From JAJFJD01 sp965228425 (GTDB taxonomy: Bacteria; Pseudomonadota; Alphaproteobacteria; UBA8366): a stretch of 64,000 nucleotides of DNA. Shown here in pieces: positions 34,145 to 43,664 of this stretch. The DNA is taken from contig OZ245815.1 of the NCBI GenBank assembly GCA_965228425.1, positions 2,914,001 through 2,978,000 of the forward strand, written 5' to 3'. The notes below the pieces were generated by a model. The model saw only the letters and a list, made by a program, of their open reading frames with translations. It made no database searches and was not told the DNA's origin. Positions within the stretch are counted from its first letter, which is position 1. Each line of letters starts with the position of its first letter. Position numbers and translations under genes: made by a program.

Positions 34145-35632
34145 ATGACCATGGATCGGACGATTGACGGTCGAGTTGGGGCCAATCAGGAGCATCTGAT
34201 CCAGTATGACGATCTTCGTGGCTGGATCGAGGAAGCCGAGCGGCTCGGCGAGTTGCGGCGCGTTGATGGCGCCTCCTGGCAGGAAGAGATCGGCATGGCG
34301 GCCGAGCTGGTGAGTCATGACGATACCGCGCCGGCGGTCCTGTTCGGCGATGTTCCCGGCAGCCTCAAGGGGTCGCGTGTACTGGTCAACATGTTCGGCG
34401 GACGGCGCAAGAATATGACGCTCGGGTTTCCGACCGATCTCGGCAAGGTGGCGCTCAGCGAGGCCTTTGCCGGGGTCTACGCTGGGAATGAGGGCCTGAT
34501 CGCGCCGAATGAGGTCGATGGCGGGCCGGTGTTCGAGAACGTGATGCAGGGGGACGCCGTCGATCTCGAAGCCTTTCCCGCCCCGCACTGGCACGAAAAG
34601 GACGGCGGCCGGTATATCGGCACCGGCTGTTATCACGTCACCCGGGACCCGGAGACCGGCTCGATCAACCTCGGGTCATACCGGGTGATGATCCATGGGA
34701 AACGGTCGGTTTGCCACAACGTGCTGCCCGGGCGTCATGCCGACCTTCATTACAAGAAATACCGGGCGCGGGGCGAGCGGATGCCGGTTGCCATCGTGGT
34801 CGGCGGCGATCCGCTGACCTTCATCATGGGTGGCTGCGACATACCCGAAGGGGTCTCGGAATACGACGTGGCGGGTGCTCTGCGGGGCAAGCCCATCGAC
34901 GTGGTGCCGGGCAAGGTGACCGGTTTGCCGATCCCGGCGAATGCGGAGATCGTGCTGGAGGGTTTCGTGGACGGTGAACGGCTGGAACCGGAAGGGCCGT
35001 TCGGCGATTGGACCGGTACCTATACGGAGAAAGGCCGGGTCAATCCGGTGGTCGATATCGAGGCGGTGTATTACCGCGACGATCCGATCCTGCTGGGTTT
35101 CGCGCCGCAACGGCTGCCGGACGAATATTCACGGTTCCGCGCGATTACCCGGTCGCCCTTCCTGAAAAAGGACTTGGAAGCCGCCGGCGTGCCCGGGGTC
35201 ACCGCCGCATGGTGTCACGAGGTCGGGGGATCGCGGATGCTGCTCGCCGTCGCGATCGAGCAGCGTTATGCCGGTCACGCACGGCAGGCAGGGCATGTGG
35301 CGTCGATGTGCCGGGCCGGCGTCGACGGGAACCGGTGGGTCATCGTCACCGACAGCGATGTCGATGTGACGAACCTGGAGGAATTGATCTTCGCCGCGCT
35401 GACCCGCGCAGACCCGGCGACCTCGGTCGATTTCATCCGGGGCGCGAAAGGCGCGGTATCCGACCCCCGGCTCGCGCCGTGGGACCGCGAGGCGAAGAAC
35501 TTCACCAACTCCCGGATGATCATCGACGCTTGCATCCCGTATCACTGGCGCGACGATTTCCCGGAGATCAACCAGCCGAGTGCGGACTCGCTACGCCGGG
35601 CACGGGAAAAATTCGGATATCTGCTGGATTAG
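34145..35632 (+). CDS. UbiD-family prenylated-FMN decarboxylase
   Basis: 495-residue UbiD-family protein, which uses prenylated FMN for reversible decarboxylation of aromatic or alpha,beta-unsaturated acids. The prFMN-binding region reads NLGSYRVMIHGKRSVCHN with GRHADLHY following, and the catalytic E-x-x-P-F-GDW appears in LEPEGPFGDWTGTY (the acid dyad); IVVGGDPLTFIMGGCDIP also fits. No UbiX (prFMN synthase) is in this window; it would be needed in trans. Start ATG 34145 is likely; ATG 34151 is possible. The gene is divergent from A-T-TE, and substrate cannot be read. It suggests an aromatic/unsaturated acid pathway in this region. Confidence 0.88.
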   Translation: MTMDRTIDGRVGANQEHLIQYDDLRGWIEEAERLGELRRVDGASWQEEIGMAAELVSHDDTAPAVLFGDVPGSLKGSRVLVNMFGGRRKNMTLGFPTDLGKVALSEAFAGVYAGNEGLIAPNEVDGGPVFENVMQGDAVDLEAFPAPHWHEKDGGRYIGTGCYHVTRDPETGSINLGSYRVMIHGKRSVCHNVLPGRHADLHYKKYRARGERMPVAIVVGGDPLTFIMGGCDIPEGVSEYDVAGALRGKPIDVVPGKVTGLPIPANAEIVLEGFVDGERLEPEGPFGDWTGTYTEKGRVNPVVDIEAVYYRDDPILLGFAPQRLPDEYSRFRAITRSPFLKKDLEAAGVPGVTAAWCHEVGGSRMLLAVAIEQRYAGHARQAGHVASMCRAGVDGNRWVIVTDSDVDVTNLEELIFAALTRADPATSVDFIRGAKGAVSDPRLAPWDREAKNFTNSRMIIDACIPYHWRDDFPEINQPSADSLRRAREKFGYLLD

Positions 35633-35643
35633 CGCGGCTGCGC

Positions 35644-36411
35644 TTAGTCGTCGCTCAATTCCACATAGACCGGCGTGTGGTCCGACGCTTTTTCCTTGCC
35701 GCGGGGACCGCGCTCGATCTCGCTGGCAACCAACCGGTCTGCGGCTTGCGGCGATAGCAGCAGATGGTCGATCCGCACGCCTTCGTCGCGGTTCCAGCGG
35801 CCGCCCTGATAGTCCCAATAGGAATAAGCGATCTCGCTGTGGAGCGCGCGCCAGGCCTCCGTCAAGCCGAGATTGATCAACTCGCGAAACCGCTGGCGGG
35901 TTTCCGGCCGGCAGAGCGCGTCGTTGGCGAACCCTTCAGGGTCGTAAACATCCCGGTCCGTCGGGCAGCAGTTGTAGTCGCCGCCGAGGACGATGGGCAT
36001 TTCCGTCGGCAACAGCGTGTCGCGGACATGTGCGGTCAGCCGGTCCATCCAGGTCAATTTGTAGGGAAATTTATCGGTATCCACCGGATTGCCGTTCGGC
36101 AGATAAATGCAGCCGACGCGGACTCCCTTGATCGTGGCCTCGATATAGCGCGCCTGATCGTCCTCGGGATCGCCCGGTAGGCCCGTCTTGATGTCCTCGA
36201 TCGAATGCCGCGACAGGATCGCGACGCCGTTGTAGCTCTTCTGACCGTGGGCCGCGACATTGTAGTCCAAGGCCTTGAATTCGAGTTCCGGGAAATCCGG
36301 CGTCTTTATTTCCTGCAGCAGGGCGACGTCCGGCTTGCTTTCTTCCAGCCATTCGAGAACGCGCGGCAGGCGCGCCTTGATGGAGTTCACGTTGAATGTA
36401 GCGATCTTCAT
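35644..36411 (-). CDS. xth: Exodeoxyribonuclease III
   Basis: 255-residue ExoIII/AP endonuclease for base-excision repair at abasic sites. Family motifs are MKIATFNVNSIKARL, LLQEIKTPDFP, GGDYNCCPTDRDVYDPEG, RIDHLLLSPQ and SDHTPVYVEL at the C-terminus. All catalytic Asp/Glu/His/Asn blocks are present and the length is normal. It is convergent with the UbiD gene (11 bp apart) and reads 23 bp after the halogenase stop on the same strand, so those two could be co-transcribed. Confidence 0.95.
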   Translation of the reverse strand: MKIATFNVNSIKARLPRVLEWLEESKPDVALLQEIKTPDFPELEFKALDYNVAAHGQKSYNGVAILSRHSIEDIKTGLPGDPEDDQARYIEATIKGVRVGCIYLPNGNPVDTDKFPYKLTWMDRLTAHVRDTLLPTEMPIVLGGDYNCCPTDRDVYDPEGFANDALCRPETRQRFRELINLGLTEAWRALHSEIAYSYWDYQGGRWNRDEGVRIDHLLLSPQAADRLVASEIERGPRGKEKASDHTPVYVELSDD

Positions 36412-36434
36412 CGCGTGTTGGCCGTCCTGTCTGG

Positions 36435-38105
36435 CTAGAGGATGTTGCCGCTCGACAACCCGTCATCCTTAAACGTGATGACCGGCGAGAGAGGATCCGT
36501 ACCGGCGGCAATGGTCGCCGCATCGGGAAGGGGCGTCGACGGGAGATCCGGCGCCGCATCCTGCGCCCGGCTGCGGATATCGTTGATCAGCGTGTAATGA
36601 TCCGGCAGCGTCTGCAATAGGTGCGATTTCACGTCGCGCAGGTAGCGCTGGTATTCCTTCCAATCGCGGCGGGAAACCAGGCGCTCCGCCGGAAACTCGA
36701 CATCGTCGAAGAAACCCTTGCCGAACAGCACGATGAGATAGGTCAGGTAGCTGAACAGGTGGCCGCGCTCCATCTCCTCCGACCGTGGCAGGACATGGCG
36801 GAAAATCTCCAAATCTTCCCGCACGGCATCGGGAATTTCCAACTCGTTGCGGGCGGCCTTCCAATAGGGCGTATCCATCCGGTTCGCGGTGCAGTAGTGC
36901 AGCACGATGAAATCGCGAATTTCGTAGTTCAGGTCGCGCATGCGGTCGTTGAACCGCTTTTGCATCACAGGGTTGTAGCTTTTGTCCGGGAAGTAGTTGG
37001 TTAGCCATTGCAGCGCCATGTCGACCATGAAGATCGCGGTGGATTCCAATGGTTCGATGAAGCCGCTCGACAGACCGATGGCGATGCAGTTCTTCTCCCA
37101 GACCTTCTCGGTGCGGCCGACCCGCATGCCGATCGCGCGCGGTTCCGCATCTTTCGCTTGAGGCCCAAGAAAGGTTAGGAGTTCGTCCGTGGCTTCCTGA
37201 TCGGTGCGGAAGTGGTCCGAAAAGACATAGCCGGTCCCGAGCCGTGAATAGAGCGGGACGCGCCAGGACCATCCGGCGCCGAGCGCGGTACTGGTGGTCA
37301 CCGGCTCCAGCTTGGTCGGGTCCTGGTGCGGCAATTGCACGGCGAGCGCGCGGTTGTTCAGCAGGTATTTGTCGTAGCTCTCGAACCCGACGCCGAGTTT
37401 CTGCTGGAGGATCATGCCTCTGAACCCGGTGCAGTCGATTACCAGTTCCACTTCGCGACGGCCGTGTTCCCGGAGCTGTAGGGCCGAGACATAGCCTTTT
37501 TCGTCCAGTTCGATATCGTCAACGTCGTCCAGCACATGCTCGACGCCGCAGGCGACGGCTATTTCTTGCAGGAAGCCCGCGAACCGGCCGGCGTCCAAGT
37601 GATAGGCGTAGTTCACCTTGCGCTCGTAGCCATCGGCGCCCAGCGTCTTGGGGCCGCGGTAGTTGTTGATCAATTCGTGCATCGGCGACTGGTAGTCGCC
37701 GAAATGCGTGCGGTCGGCGACCGGCGCGAAACGATGGAAATGGTAGGCGGGGTTGAAGCCCCAGATGTCGTCGCCGATCCCGTCGAACGGGTTCAGATAG
37801 CTCCGGCGCTGGCCCGTCTTCGGATCCTTGTCCCAATGGACAAAGCGCACGCCGAGTTTGAAGGACGCGTTGCAGCGCTTCATGAAGTCGGCTTCTTCGA
37901 TCCCGAGATACTTCAGCCAATGCATCATCGCCGGCACCGTCGCTTCCCCGACGCCGACCGTCGGCACGTTCGGGGACTCGATGAGCGTCACGTCGACCTG
38001 CTGGTCGATGCTGCGCCGGTTGAGATGGATCATGAGATACGCGGCCGACATCCATCCCGCGGTGCCGCCGCCAACGATCGTGATTCGCCGAATTGGTTCC
38101 GTCAT
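36435..38105 (-). CDS. Flavin-dependent tryptophan-halogenase-type enzyme
   Basis: 556-residue FADH2-dependent halogenase family member. FAD motif GGGTAGWMSAAY at residues 12-23; catalytic Lys83 in NASFKLGVRFVHW, in the place of PrnA Lys79; halogenase W-x-W-x-x-P as GWSWRVPLYSRLG; and SGFIEPLESTAIFM with the catalytic glutamate. All required residues are present, so an active halogenase is likely, acting on tryptophan or another indole/phenol. No biosynthetic genes or flavin reductase are next to it. ATG 38103-38105 is chosen; the frame continues upstream to a TTG at 38150. A separate flavin reductase is expected elsewhere. Confidence 0.9.
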   Translation of the reverse strand: MTEPIRRITIVGGGTAGWMSAAYLMIHLNRRSIDQQVDVTLIESPNVPTVGVGEATVPAMMHWLKYLGIEEADFMKRCNASFKLGVRFVHWDKDPKTGQRRSYLNPFDGIGDDIWGFNPAYHFHRFAPVADRTHFGDYQSPMHELINNYRGPKTLGADGYERKVNYAYHLDAGRFAGFLQEIAVACGVEHVLDDVDDIELDEKGYVSALQLREHGRREVELVIDCTGFRGMILQQKLGVGFESYDKYLLNNRALAVQLPHQDPTKLEPVTTSTALGAGWSWRVPLYSRLGTGYVFSDHFRTDQEATDELLTFLGPQAKDAEPRAIGMRVGRTEKVWEKNCIAIGLSSGFIEPLESTAIFMVDMALQWLTNYFPDKSYNPVMQKRFNDRMRDLNYEIRDFIVLHYCTANRMDTPYWKAARNELEIPDAVREDLEIFRHVLPRSEEMERGHLFSYLTYLIVLFGKGFFDDVEFPAERLVSRRDWKEYQRYLRDVKSHLLQTLPDHYTLINDIRSRAQDAAPDLPSTPLPDAATIAAGTDPLSPVITFKDDGLSSGNIL

Positions 38106-38226
38106 CGGAAGGCCGTCATCCCTGGTTGCCCCGCTCGTTTTCCGGAACAATACCGGAAACGATGCCGGATGACATGCCTATAGCGAAATTAATGGAGGGC
38201 CGATACGGCGCAGGGACTCGCGCGGA

Positions 38227-38589
38227 TCAGATCGCGAACGACGTTCCGCAACCGCAGGATGACGTGGCGTTCGGATTCTTGACCTGGAAGGCGGCGCCGA
38301 TCAGGTCCTCGACGAAATCGAGCTCCGATCCGGCCAGCAGGTCGAGGGACACGTCGTCGACCACGACGGTAATGCCGTTCTTCTCGAAGAGATGGTCGTC
38401 GGCGGTGGTATCGGTGTCGAAGCCGAAGCCATACTGATAGCCGGAACAGCCGCCGCCCGAGACGGTTACGCGCAACATGGTACCGTCCGCCTCACCCTCC
38501 AGCAGGGTGGTGATTCGCTTAACGGCACTGTCGCTGACCGAAAAAGTCCGGTCGGGCTTCGTTTCCACGCTGGCGAAGGCGTCGCTCAT
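38227..38589 (-). CDS. erpA: Iron-sulfur cluster insertion protein ErpA-type
   Basis: 120-residue A-type carrier (IscA/ErpA/SufA family) that delivers Fe-S clusters to apoproteins. The three conserved cysteines are Cys48 in VSGGGCSGYQYGF and Cys112/Cys114 in SSCGCGTSF. The N-terminus FSVSDSAVKRITTLL is standard. Length suits ErpA. It is divergent from the dgt gene at 38708 with 118 bp between. ErpA rather than IscA is a best guess. Confidence 0.93.
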   Translation of the reverse strand: MSDAFASVETKPDRTFSVSDSAVKRITTLLEGEADGTMLRVTVSGGGCSGYQYGFGFDTDTTADDHLFEKNGITVVVDDVSLDLLAGSELDFVEDLIGAAFQVKNPNATSSCGCGTSFAI

Positions 38590-38707
38590 TGGTCGCTCCG
38601 AATTGGATAGAATGGCGAAATTCTAAGGGTTTAGATAGGGTTTCCTCGGGATTTGTCAATCCCAAACGTCATCGGAGATCCTCTGATTTTTGAGGCATTG
38701 CCTTCCG

Positions 38708-39910
38708 ATGGACCCGCCGATACGTTCCGGCATGCCTTCTGACTTAGCGCCGTATGCTAGCGATCCCAAGGCGAGCCGCGGACGGCTTCTGGCAGAGCCC
38801 GATAGCCCCACACGGACGTGTTTCCAGCGTGACCGTGACCGGATTATTCATTCCACCGCCTTGCGCCGGCTCATGCACAAGACCCAAGTCTTCGTTTCCC
38901 CCGGCGGCGATCACTTCCGCACCCGGCTGACCCACAGCCTCGAAGTCGCGCAGATCGCCCGCGGGCTGGCGCTGAACCTCGGTTTGAACCAGGATTTGGC
39001 GGAAGCCTTGGCGCTGGCCCATGACTTCGGCCATCCGCCCTTCGGCCATGCCGGCGAGGAGGCGCTCGACGAGGTAATGCGGCCCTTCGGCGGTTTCGAC
39101 CACAATGACCAGACCCTGCGTATCGTTGTCCGCCTGGAACAACGGTATGCGGCTTTCGACGGATTGAACCTGAGCTGGGAAACGTTGGAAGGCTTGGTAA
39201 AGCACAATGGGCCCCTTGTCGGGCCGCATTCGGACGGCGCGCCGCTGCCGGAGACGATTGCCGGGCATACCGAGGTTCAGGATTTGGAACTCGAGAGTTT
39301 TGCCGGTCCCGAGGCGCAGGTGGCGGCGATTGCCGACGATATCGCCTATGACAATCACGATGTGGACGACGGCCTGCGGGCTGGGGTTTTCACCATCGAC
39401 GAGCTTTCGGCGGTGCCGCATGTGGCCGAGGCAATCGATCGGGTGCGCCAGCGGTATCCGCGACTCGAACGCCATCGCTTGAGCCATGAGGCGGTTCGGA
39501 GCCTCATCGACGCCATGGTCATCGACGTGTTGGACGAGACGCGAGCGCGGCTGGCCGCGGCGTCCCCGGGGTCCGCGGCGGACATTCGCGCGCTCGATCA
39601 GCCGGTCGTTGCCTTCTCGCCCGCAATGGTTCAAAAGGACCGCGCCATAAAGAAGTTCTTGTTTGGGAATATGTATCGCCATCCGAACGTCTTACGGGAG
39701 ACGGACAAGGCGCGGAGAATCGTGAAGGATTTGTTCTGCCGCTTCGTCGAAGACCCGACATCGATGCCCGACGAATGGTCCGTGTCCGCGGCCGCGTCGG
39801 GAAGCCGGGAGACTGCCCGGGTCGCCGCCGACTACATCGCCGGCATGACCGACCGCTATGCCAAACGGGAACATGAGCGGTTGTTCGGTACGAAGGAAAT
39901 GTCGACGTGA
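38708..39910 (+). CDS. dgt: Deoxyguanosinetriphosphate triphosphohydrolase-like (HD-domain) protein
   Basis: 400-residue HD-domain triphosphohydrolase of the dGTPase family. Metal-binding His-Asp motifs are THSLEVAQIARGL, ALAHDFGHPPFGHAGEEAL and DHNDQTLRI. The family converts dNTPs to deoxynucleosides plus tripolyphosphate. The start could be TTG 38690, ATG 38708 or ATG 38729; ATG 38708 is picked with moderate support. Its stop overlaps the argS start (GTG 39907) by 4 bp, indicating translational coupling. The order dgt-argS-SPOR-nagZ-scpAB is conserved in alphaproteobacteria. Confidence 0.9.
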   Translation: MDPPIRSGMPSDLAPYASDPKASRGRLLAEPDSPTRTCFQRDRDRIIHSTALRRLMHKTQVFVSPGGDHFRTRLTHSLEVAQIARGLALNLGLNQDLAEALALAHDFGHPPFGHAGEEALDEVMRPFGGFDHNDQTLRIVVRLEQRYAAFDGLNLSWETLEGLVKHNGPLVGPHSDGAPLPETIAGHTEVQDLELESFAGPEAQVAAIADDIAYDNHDVDDGLRAGVFTIDELSAVPHVAEAIDRVRQRYPRLERHRLSHEAVRSLIDAMVIDVLDETRARLAAASPGSAADIRALDQPVVAFSPAMVQKDRAIKKFLFGNMYRHPNVLRETDKARRIVKDLFCRFVEDPTSMPDEWSVSAAASGSRETARVAADYIAGMTDRYAKREHERLFGTKEMST

Positions 39911-41661
39911 ATCTATTTCGGGACATGCGGGACAAGGTCGTGGCCGCGATCGGCGCATTGGGCGCGGACGGCGTGGTGCCGGTGGATTTGGATACCGCGC
40001 GCATCTCGGTCGAACCGCCGCGCGACGCGTCGCATGGCGACATGGCGACGAACGCCGCCATGGTCTTGGCGAAGCCGGCCAAGATGAAGCCTCGCGACCT
40101 GGCCGAGGCCCTGGCGGCGAAGATCGGCGCGCTGCCCGAGGTGGCGGCGGTCGACGTTGCCGGGCCCGGGTTCATCAATATCCGCTTGGACGACGCGATT
40201 TGGTGCCGGTCGATCGCCACGATCCTGGAACAGGGCCCGCATTACGGCCGGTCGACGGTCGGCGAAGGGCAGGCCGTCAACGTCGAGTATGTCTCGGCGA
40301 ATCCGACCGGCCCGCTGCATATCGGCCATGCACGCGGCACCGTCTTCGGCGACGTGCTCGCCTCCTTGCTGGAGACTGCAGGCTATGACGTATGCCGCGA
40401 ATATTACATCAACGACGCCGGCGCGCAGGTGGATGTGCTCGCGCAATCCACTTATCTCCGCTATCGCGAGGCGCTCGGCGAGGATATCGGCGAAATCCCC
40501 GAAGGGCTGTATCCCGGCGATTATCTGAAGGTTGCGGGTGCCGAGCTGGCGTCCAAGGACGGCGACAAGTGGATGAATGCCGCGGAAACGGACTGGTTGC
40601 CGCATGTTCGGGATTTTGCCGTCGCCGCCATGATGGCGCTGATTCGGGACGATCTATCGGCCCTGGGCGTGGCGCATGACGTCTTCACGTCGGAGCGCAA
40701 ACTTGTCGAGGCCGGCAAGGTAACCGAGGCATTCGACGTGCTCGAGGCCCGCGATCTGATCTATACCGGCACGTTGGAGCCGCCGAAAGGCAAGCTGCCG
40801 GACGACTGGGAGTCGCGTCCGCAAACGCTGTTCCGGGCGTCCGATTTTGGCGACGATATCGACCGGCCGTTGAAAAAATCCGATGGGAGCTGGACCTATT
40901 TCGCGAGCGATATCGCCTATCATCTGGACAAGTATCAGCGTGGCTTCTCCAGTTTGATCGATGTGCTCGGGGCCGATCATGGCGGTTATGTGAAGCGCAT
41001 GCAGGCCGCGACACGGGCGATTACCGCGGACAAAGCCGATCTCGACGTGAAGCTGTGTCAGCTCGTTCGCCTGATGGACAAGGGCGAGCCGGTGAAGATG
41101 TCGAAGCGGGCGGGGACCTTCGTGACGCTGCGGGACCTCGTCGACGAGGTGGGCAAGGATGTCGTGCGGTTCATCATGCTGACCCGCAAGAACGACGCCG
41201 GCCTCGACTTCGATCTCAGCGCGGTGACGGAGCAATCGCGCGACAACCCGGTGTTCTACGTGCAATACGCACACGCCCGGAGTCATTCGGTGATGCGGAT
41301 GGCCAAAACGGCTGTTCCGGACATCGACCTGTCGGATTCTGCGTTGCAGGGGGCGGAGTTAGAGCGCTTGACGGACGAATCCGAGATTGCTCTGATCAGG
41401 GCCATGGGAAACTGGCCCCGCACCGTGGAAGCCGCCGCCGAAGCCCATGAGCCGCATCGGCTGGCCTTCTACCTGTACGATCTCGCGTCGGCCTTCCATG
41501 GCCTCTGGACCAAGGGCAAGGACGACGCGACGCTGCGTTTCATCGTCGAGGACGATGTGGCGCTGACCACCGCACGGCTGGCGCTGGTGCGGGCCTTACA
41601 AACGATCGTGGGAGCCGGACTGCGCATCTTTGGCGTTGATCCGGTCGAGGAGATGCGATGA
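39907..41661 (+). CDS. argS: Arginyl-tRNA synthetase
   Basis: 584-residue class I synthetase. The HIGH motif is HIGH at residues 138-141 within NPTGPLHIGHARG, and the second signature appears as KMSKRAGTFVTL. The N-terminal Add1 domain and C-terminal anticodon-binding helical domain are present and length is normal. It begins with GTG at 39907, overlapping the dgt stop by 4 bp, and its stop overlaps the SPOR-protein start by 4 bp, so all three are probably one operon. Confidence 0.97.
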   Translation: MNLFRDMRDKVVAAIGALGADGVVPVDLDTARISVEPPRDASHGDMATNAAMVLAKPAKMKPRDLAEALAAKIGALPEVAAVDVAGPGFINIRLDDAIWCRSIATILEQGPHYGRSTVGEGQAVNVEYVSANPTGPLHIGHARGTVFGDVLASLLETAGYDVCREYYINDAGAQVDVLAQSTYLRYREALGEDIGEIPEGLYPGDYLKVAGAELASKDGDKWMNAAETDWLPHVRDFAVAAMMALIRDDLSALGVAHDVFTSERKLVEAGKVTEAFDVLEARDLIYTGTLEPPKGKLPDDWESRPQTLFRASDFGDDIDRPLKKSDGSWTYFASDIAYHLDKYQRGFSSLIDVLGADHGGYVKRMQAATRAITADKADLDVKLCQLVRLMDKGEPVKMSKRAGTFVTLRDLVDEVGKDVVRFIMLTRKNDAGLDFDLSAVTEQSRDNPVFYVQYAHARSHSVMRMAKTAVPDIDLSDSALQGAELERLTDESEIALIRAMGNWPRTVEAAAEAHEPHRLAFYLYDLASAFHGLWTKGKDDATLRFIVEDDVALTTARLALVRALQTIVGAGLRIFGVDPVEEMR

Positions 41662-42554
41662 GGGCGCGCCGATCCGATCCGCTTAACGATGAACTGACCG
41701 CCTTGGACGAACTCGAGGACGAGATTCGGCGGCCCAAGAAGCGGTCGTTGTCGTTGATCGTGCCCTTGCTGATCACGATGATCGTCATGACGGGCGGCGT
41801 GACCATCGCCTGGTATTCCTACACGGCGGGGATCAAGGAAGGCAGCGAAGGGGCGGCGCCGCTGCTCAAACCCAAGGGTCCGATGAAGGTTGCGCCGGAA
41901 AATCCGGGCGGTTTGGCGATTCCGCATCAGGATAAGACCGTTTTCAATGCGATCGATGGGCGCGACAAGGAAAAAGGCGTGGAGCGTCTGCTGCCGCCGC
42001 CCGAAAAGCCGATGTCGATCCCGGTGAAACCGGTGCCACCGCCGGCCGTGGCGCCCAGCGAACCCTCGGCGGGGTCGCGCGTGCGGGCTGCCGATCGGGC
42101 GGCCGGACAACCGGTTCCGTTGACGCCGGGCGGAGCGCGGCCTGCACCATCCGAGCCTGTGAAGACGCCGACGCCGCCCGCCGCATCGGCCAAACCCGCG
42201 CCGGCAACCCAGAAACCTGCCGTCACGCCCCCGGCTGCTCAAAAAACGGCGCGCGCCACGCCGGAAGCGAAACCGGCCAAGCCTGCAGCGGCTGCTGGAA
42301 AGGCCTTTCGCATTCAGATTGGCTCCGTGTCGTCCGACGTGCAGGGCAAGAAGTTCTGGGACAGCCAAAGCGCCAAACATCGCGATTTATTCGGGAAGTT
42401 GAGCCTCAACCTCCAGAAGGCAACGATCAAAGGGAAGGTCTTCTATCGTATCCAGGGCGGACCCTTGCCGGACCGCGCCGCGGCGGCGGGGCTGTGCCGG
42501 AAGCTGAAGGCCCGCAAGATCGGCTGTATCGTCGTTCCGCCCGGGAGAGGCTGA
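41658..42554 (+). CDS. SPOR-domain membrane protein
   Basis: 298-residue bitopic protein: cytoplasmic acidic/basic N-terminus, one membrane helix near residues 31-54, a long Pro/Ala-rich periplasmic linker, and a C-terminal SPOR domain (AFRIQIGSVSS to the end, about residues 214-298). SPOR domains bind denuded septal peptidoglycan, so it probably localises to the division site. It starts with ATG 41658, overlapping argS by 4 bp, and nagZ follows with no gap. Confidence 0.88.
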   Translation: MRARRSDPLNDELTALDELEDEIRRPKKRSLSLIVPLLITMIVMTGGVTIAWYSYTAGIKEGSEGAAPLLKPKGPMKVAPENPGGLAIPHQDKTVFNAIDGRDKEKGVERLLPPPEKPMSIPVKPVPPPAVAPSEPSAGSRVRAADRAAGQPVPLTPGGARPAPSEPVKTPTPPAASAKPAPATQKPAVTPPAAQKTARATPEAKPAKPAAAAGKAFRIQIGSVSSDVQGKKFWDSQSAKHRDLFGKLSLNLQKATIKGKVFYRIQGGPLPDRAAAAGLCRKLKARKIGCIVVPPGRG

Positions 42555-43571
42555 ATGCCGCTCGCGGCGATTTTCGGATGCGCCGGCCTGTCGCTGACGG
42601 CGGAGGAGAAAGCCTTCTACCGGGACTGCGATCCCGCTGGCTTCATTCTCTTTGCGCGCAATGTCGATACGCCGGATCAAGTCCGACGGCTGACCCATGA
42701 TTTACGGGACACGATACAGCGCGAAGATGCGCCCATCCTGATCGACCAGGAAGGGGGCAGGGTGGCCCGGTTGAAACCGCCGCATTGGCGTCAGCCGCCC
42801 CCGGCGGAGATTTTCGGGCGCATGTATGCCAAAAACGCCCAGGCCGGTGTTCAGGCAGCCCGGCTGAACGCCGCAGTAATCGGCGCAGAGCTTCTCGATC
42901 TGGGCCTTACCGTAGACTGCCTGCCCTTGATCGACCTTCGCTTCGACGGTGCGCACGACATTATCGGCGACCGCGCCTTTTCGGACGATCCCGACGTCGT
43001 CGCGACACTCGGGCGGGCCGCGGCCGAGGGATTGATCGATGCGGGTGTCCTACCGGTAATCAAACATATCCCGGGACACGGCCGGGCGGTGGTCGACACG
43101 CACGAGGCGTTGCCGACGGTCGACACGCCCTTGGACGTGTTGCGCGAGACAGACTTCCAGCCCTTTGCGGCGCTGTCGGACATGCCGATCGCGATGACCG
43201 CCCATATCGTCTATCAGGCGATCGATCCGCTCTTTCCGGCCACCACGTCGCCAACCCTGATCGAGGACATTATCCGGGGTGAAATGGGTTTCGACGGCCT
43301 TTTGCTGAGCGACGATCTGAGCATGAAGGCGCTGCAAGGGGGCTTGGAAGACCGGGCGCGGGATGCGGTCGGGGCCGGATGCGACATCGCCCTGCACTGT
43401 AACGGCGATATGGCGGAAATGCGCGCCGTGGCCGCGGGGACCCCGGCTTTGTCCGACTCGGGCGTGGACCGGCTGAAACGGGCCCTGTCGCACGTGGCCG
43501 GCGGTGGTATTGGCGATGTCGGGGATTGGCAGGTCATGCTTGATGGTTTGTTTACAATAACAATGGGTTGA
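42555..43571 (+). CDS. nagZ: Beta-N-acetylhexosaminidase NagZ
   Basis: 338-residue family 3 glycoside hydrolase that removes GlcNAc from muropeptides in cytoplasmic peptidoglycan recycling. Conserved blocks are LIDQEGGRVARLKPP, DRAFSDDPDVVA and the acid/base and nucleophile loops KHIPGHGRAVVDTHEALP and LLSDDLSMKAL. No signal peptide is present. ATG 42555 directly abuts the preceding stop, so translation coupling is likely. Neighbourhood with SPOR protein and division genes fits cell-wall turnover. Confidence 0.94.
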   Translation: MPLAAIFGCAGLSLTAEEKAFYRDCDPAGFILFARNVDTPDQVRRLTHDLRDTIQREDAPILIDQEGGRVARLKPPHWRQPPPAEIFGRMYAKNAQAGVQAARLNAAVIGAELLDLGLTVDCLPLIDLRFDGAHDIIGDRAFSDDPDVVATLGRAAAEGLIDAGVLPVIKHIPGHGRAVVDTHEALPTVDTPLDVLRETDFQPFAALSDMPIAMTAHIVYQAIDPLFPATTSPTLIEDIIRGEMGFDGLLLSDDLSMKALQGGLEDRARDAVGAGCDIALHCNGDMAEMRAVAAGTPALSDSGVDRLKRALSHVAGGGIGDVGDWQVMLDGLFTITMG

Positions 43572-43664
43572 AGAGGTTTTCTGAATGCCCGTCGCAGCAA
43601 ACCGGTTCGCGTTGCAATCTTCCCGATGGGATAAAATGTCCTCCTAAAGTATGATGCGCGGCTT

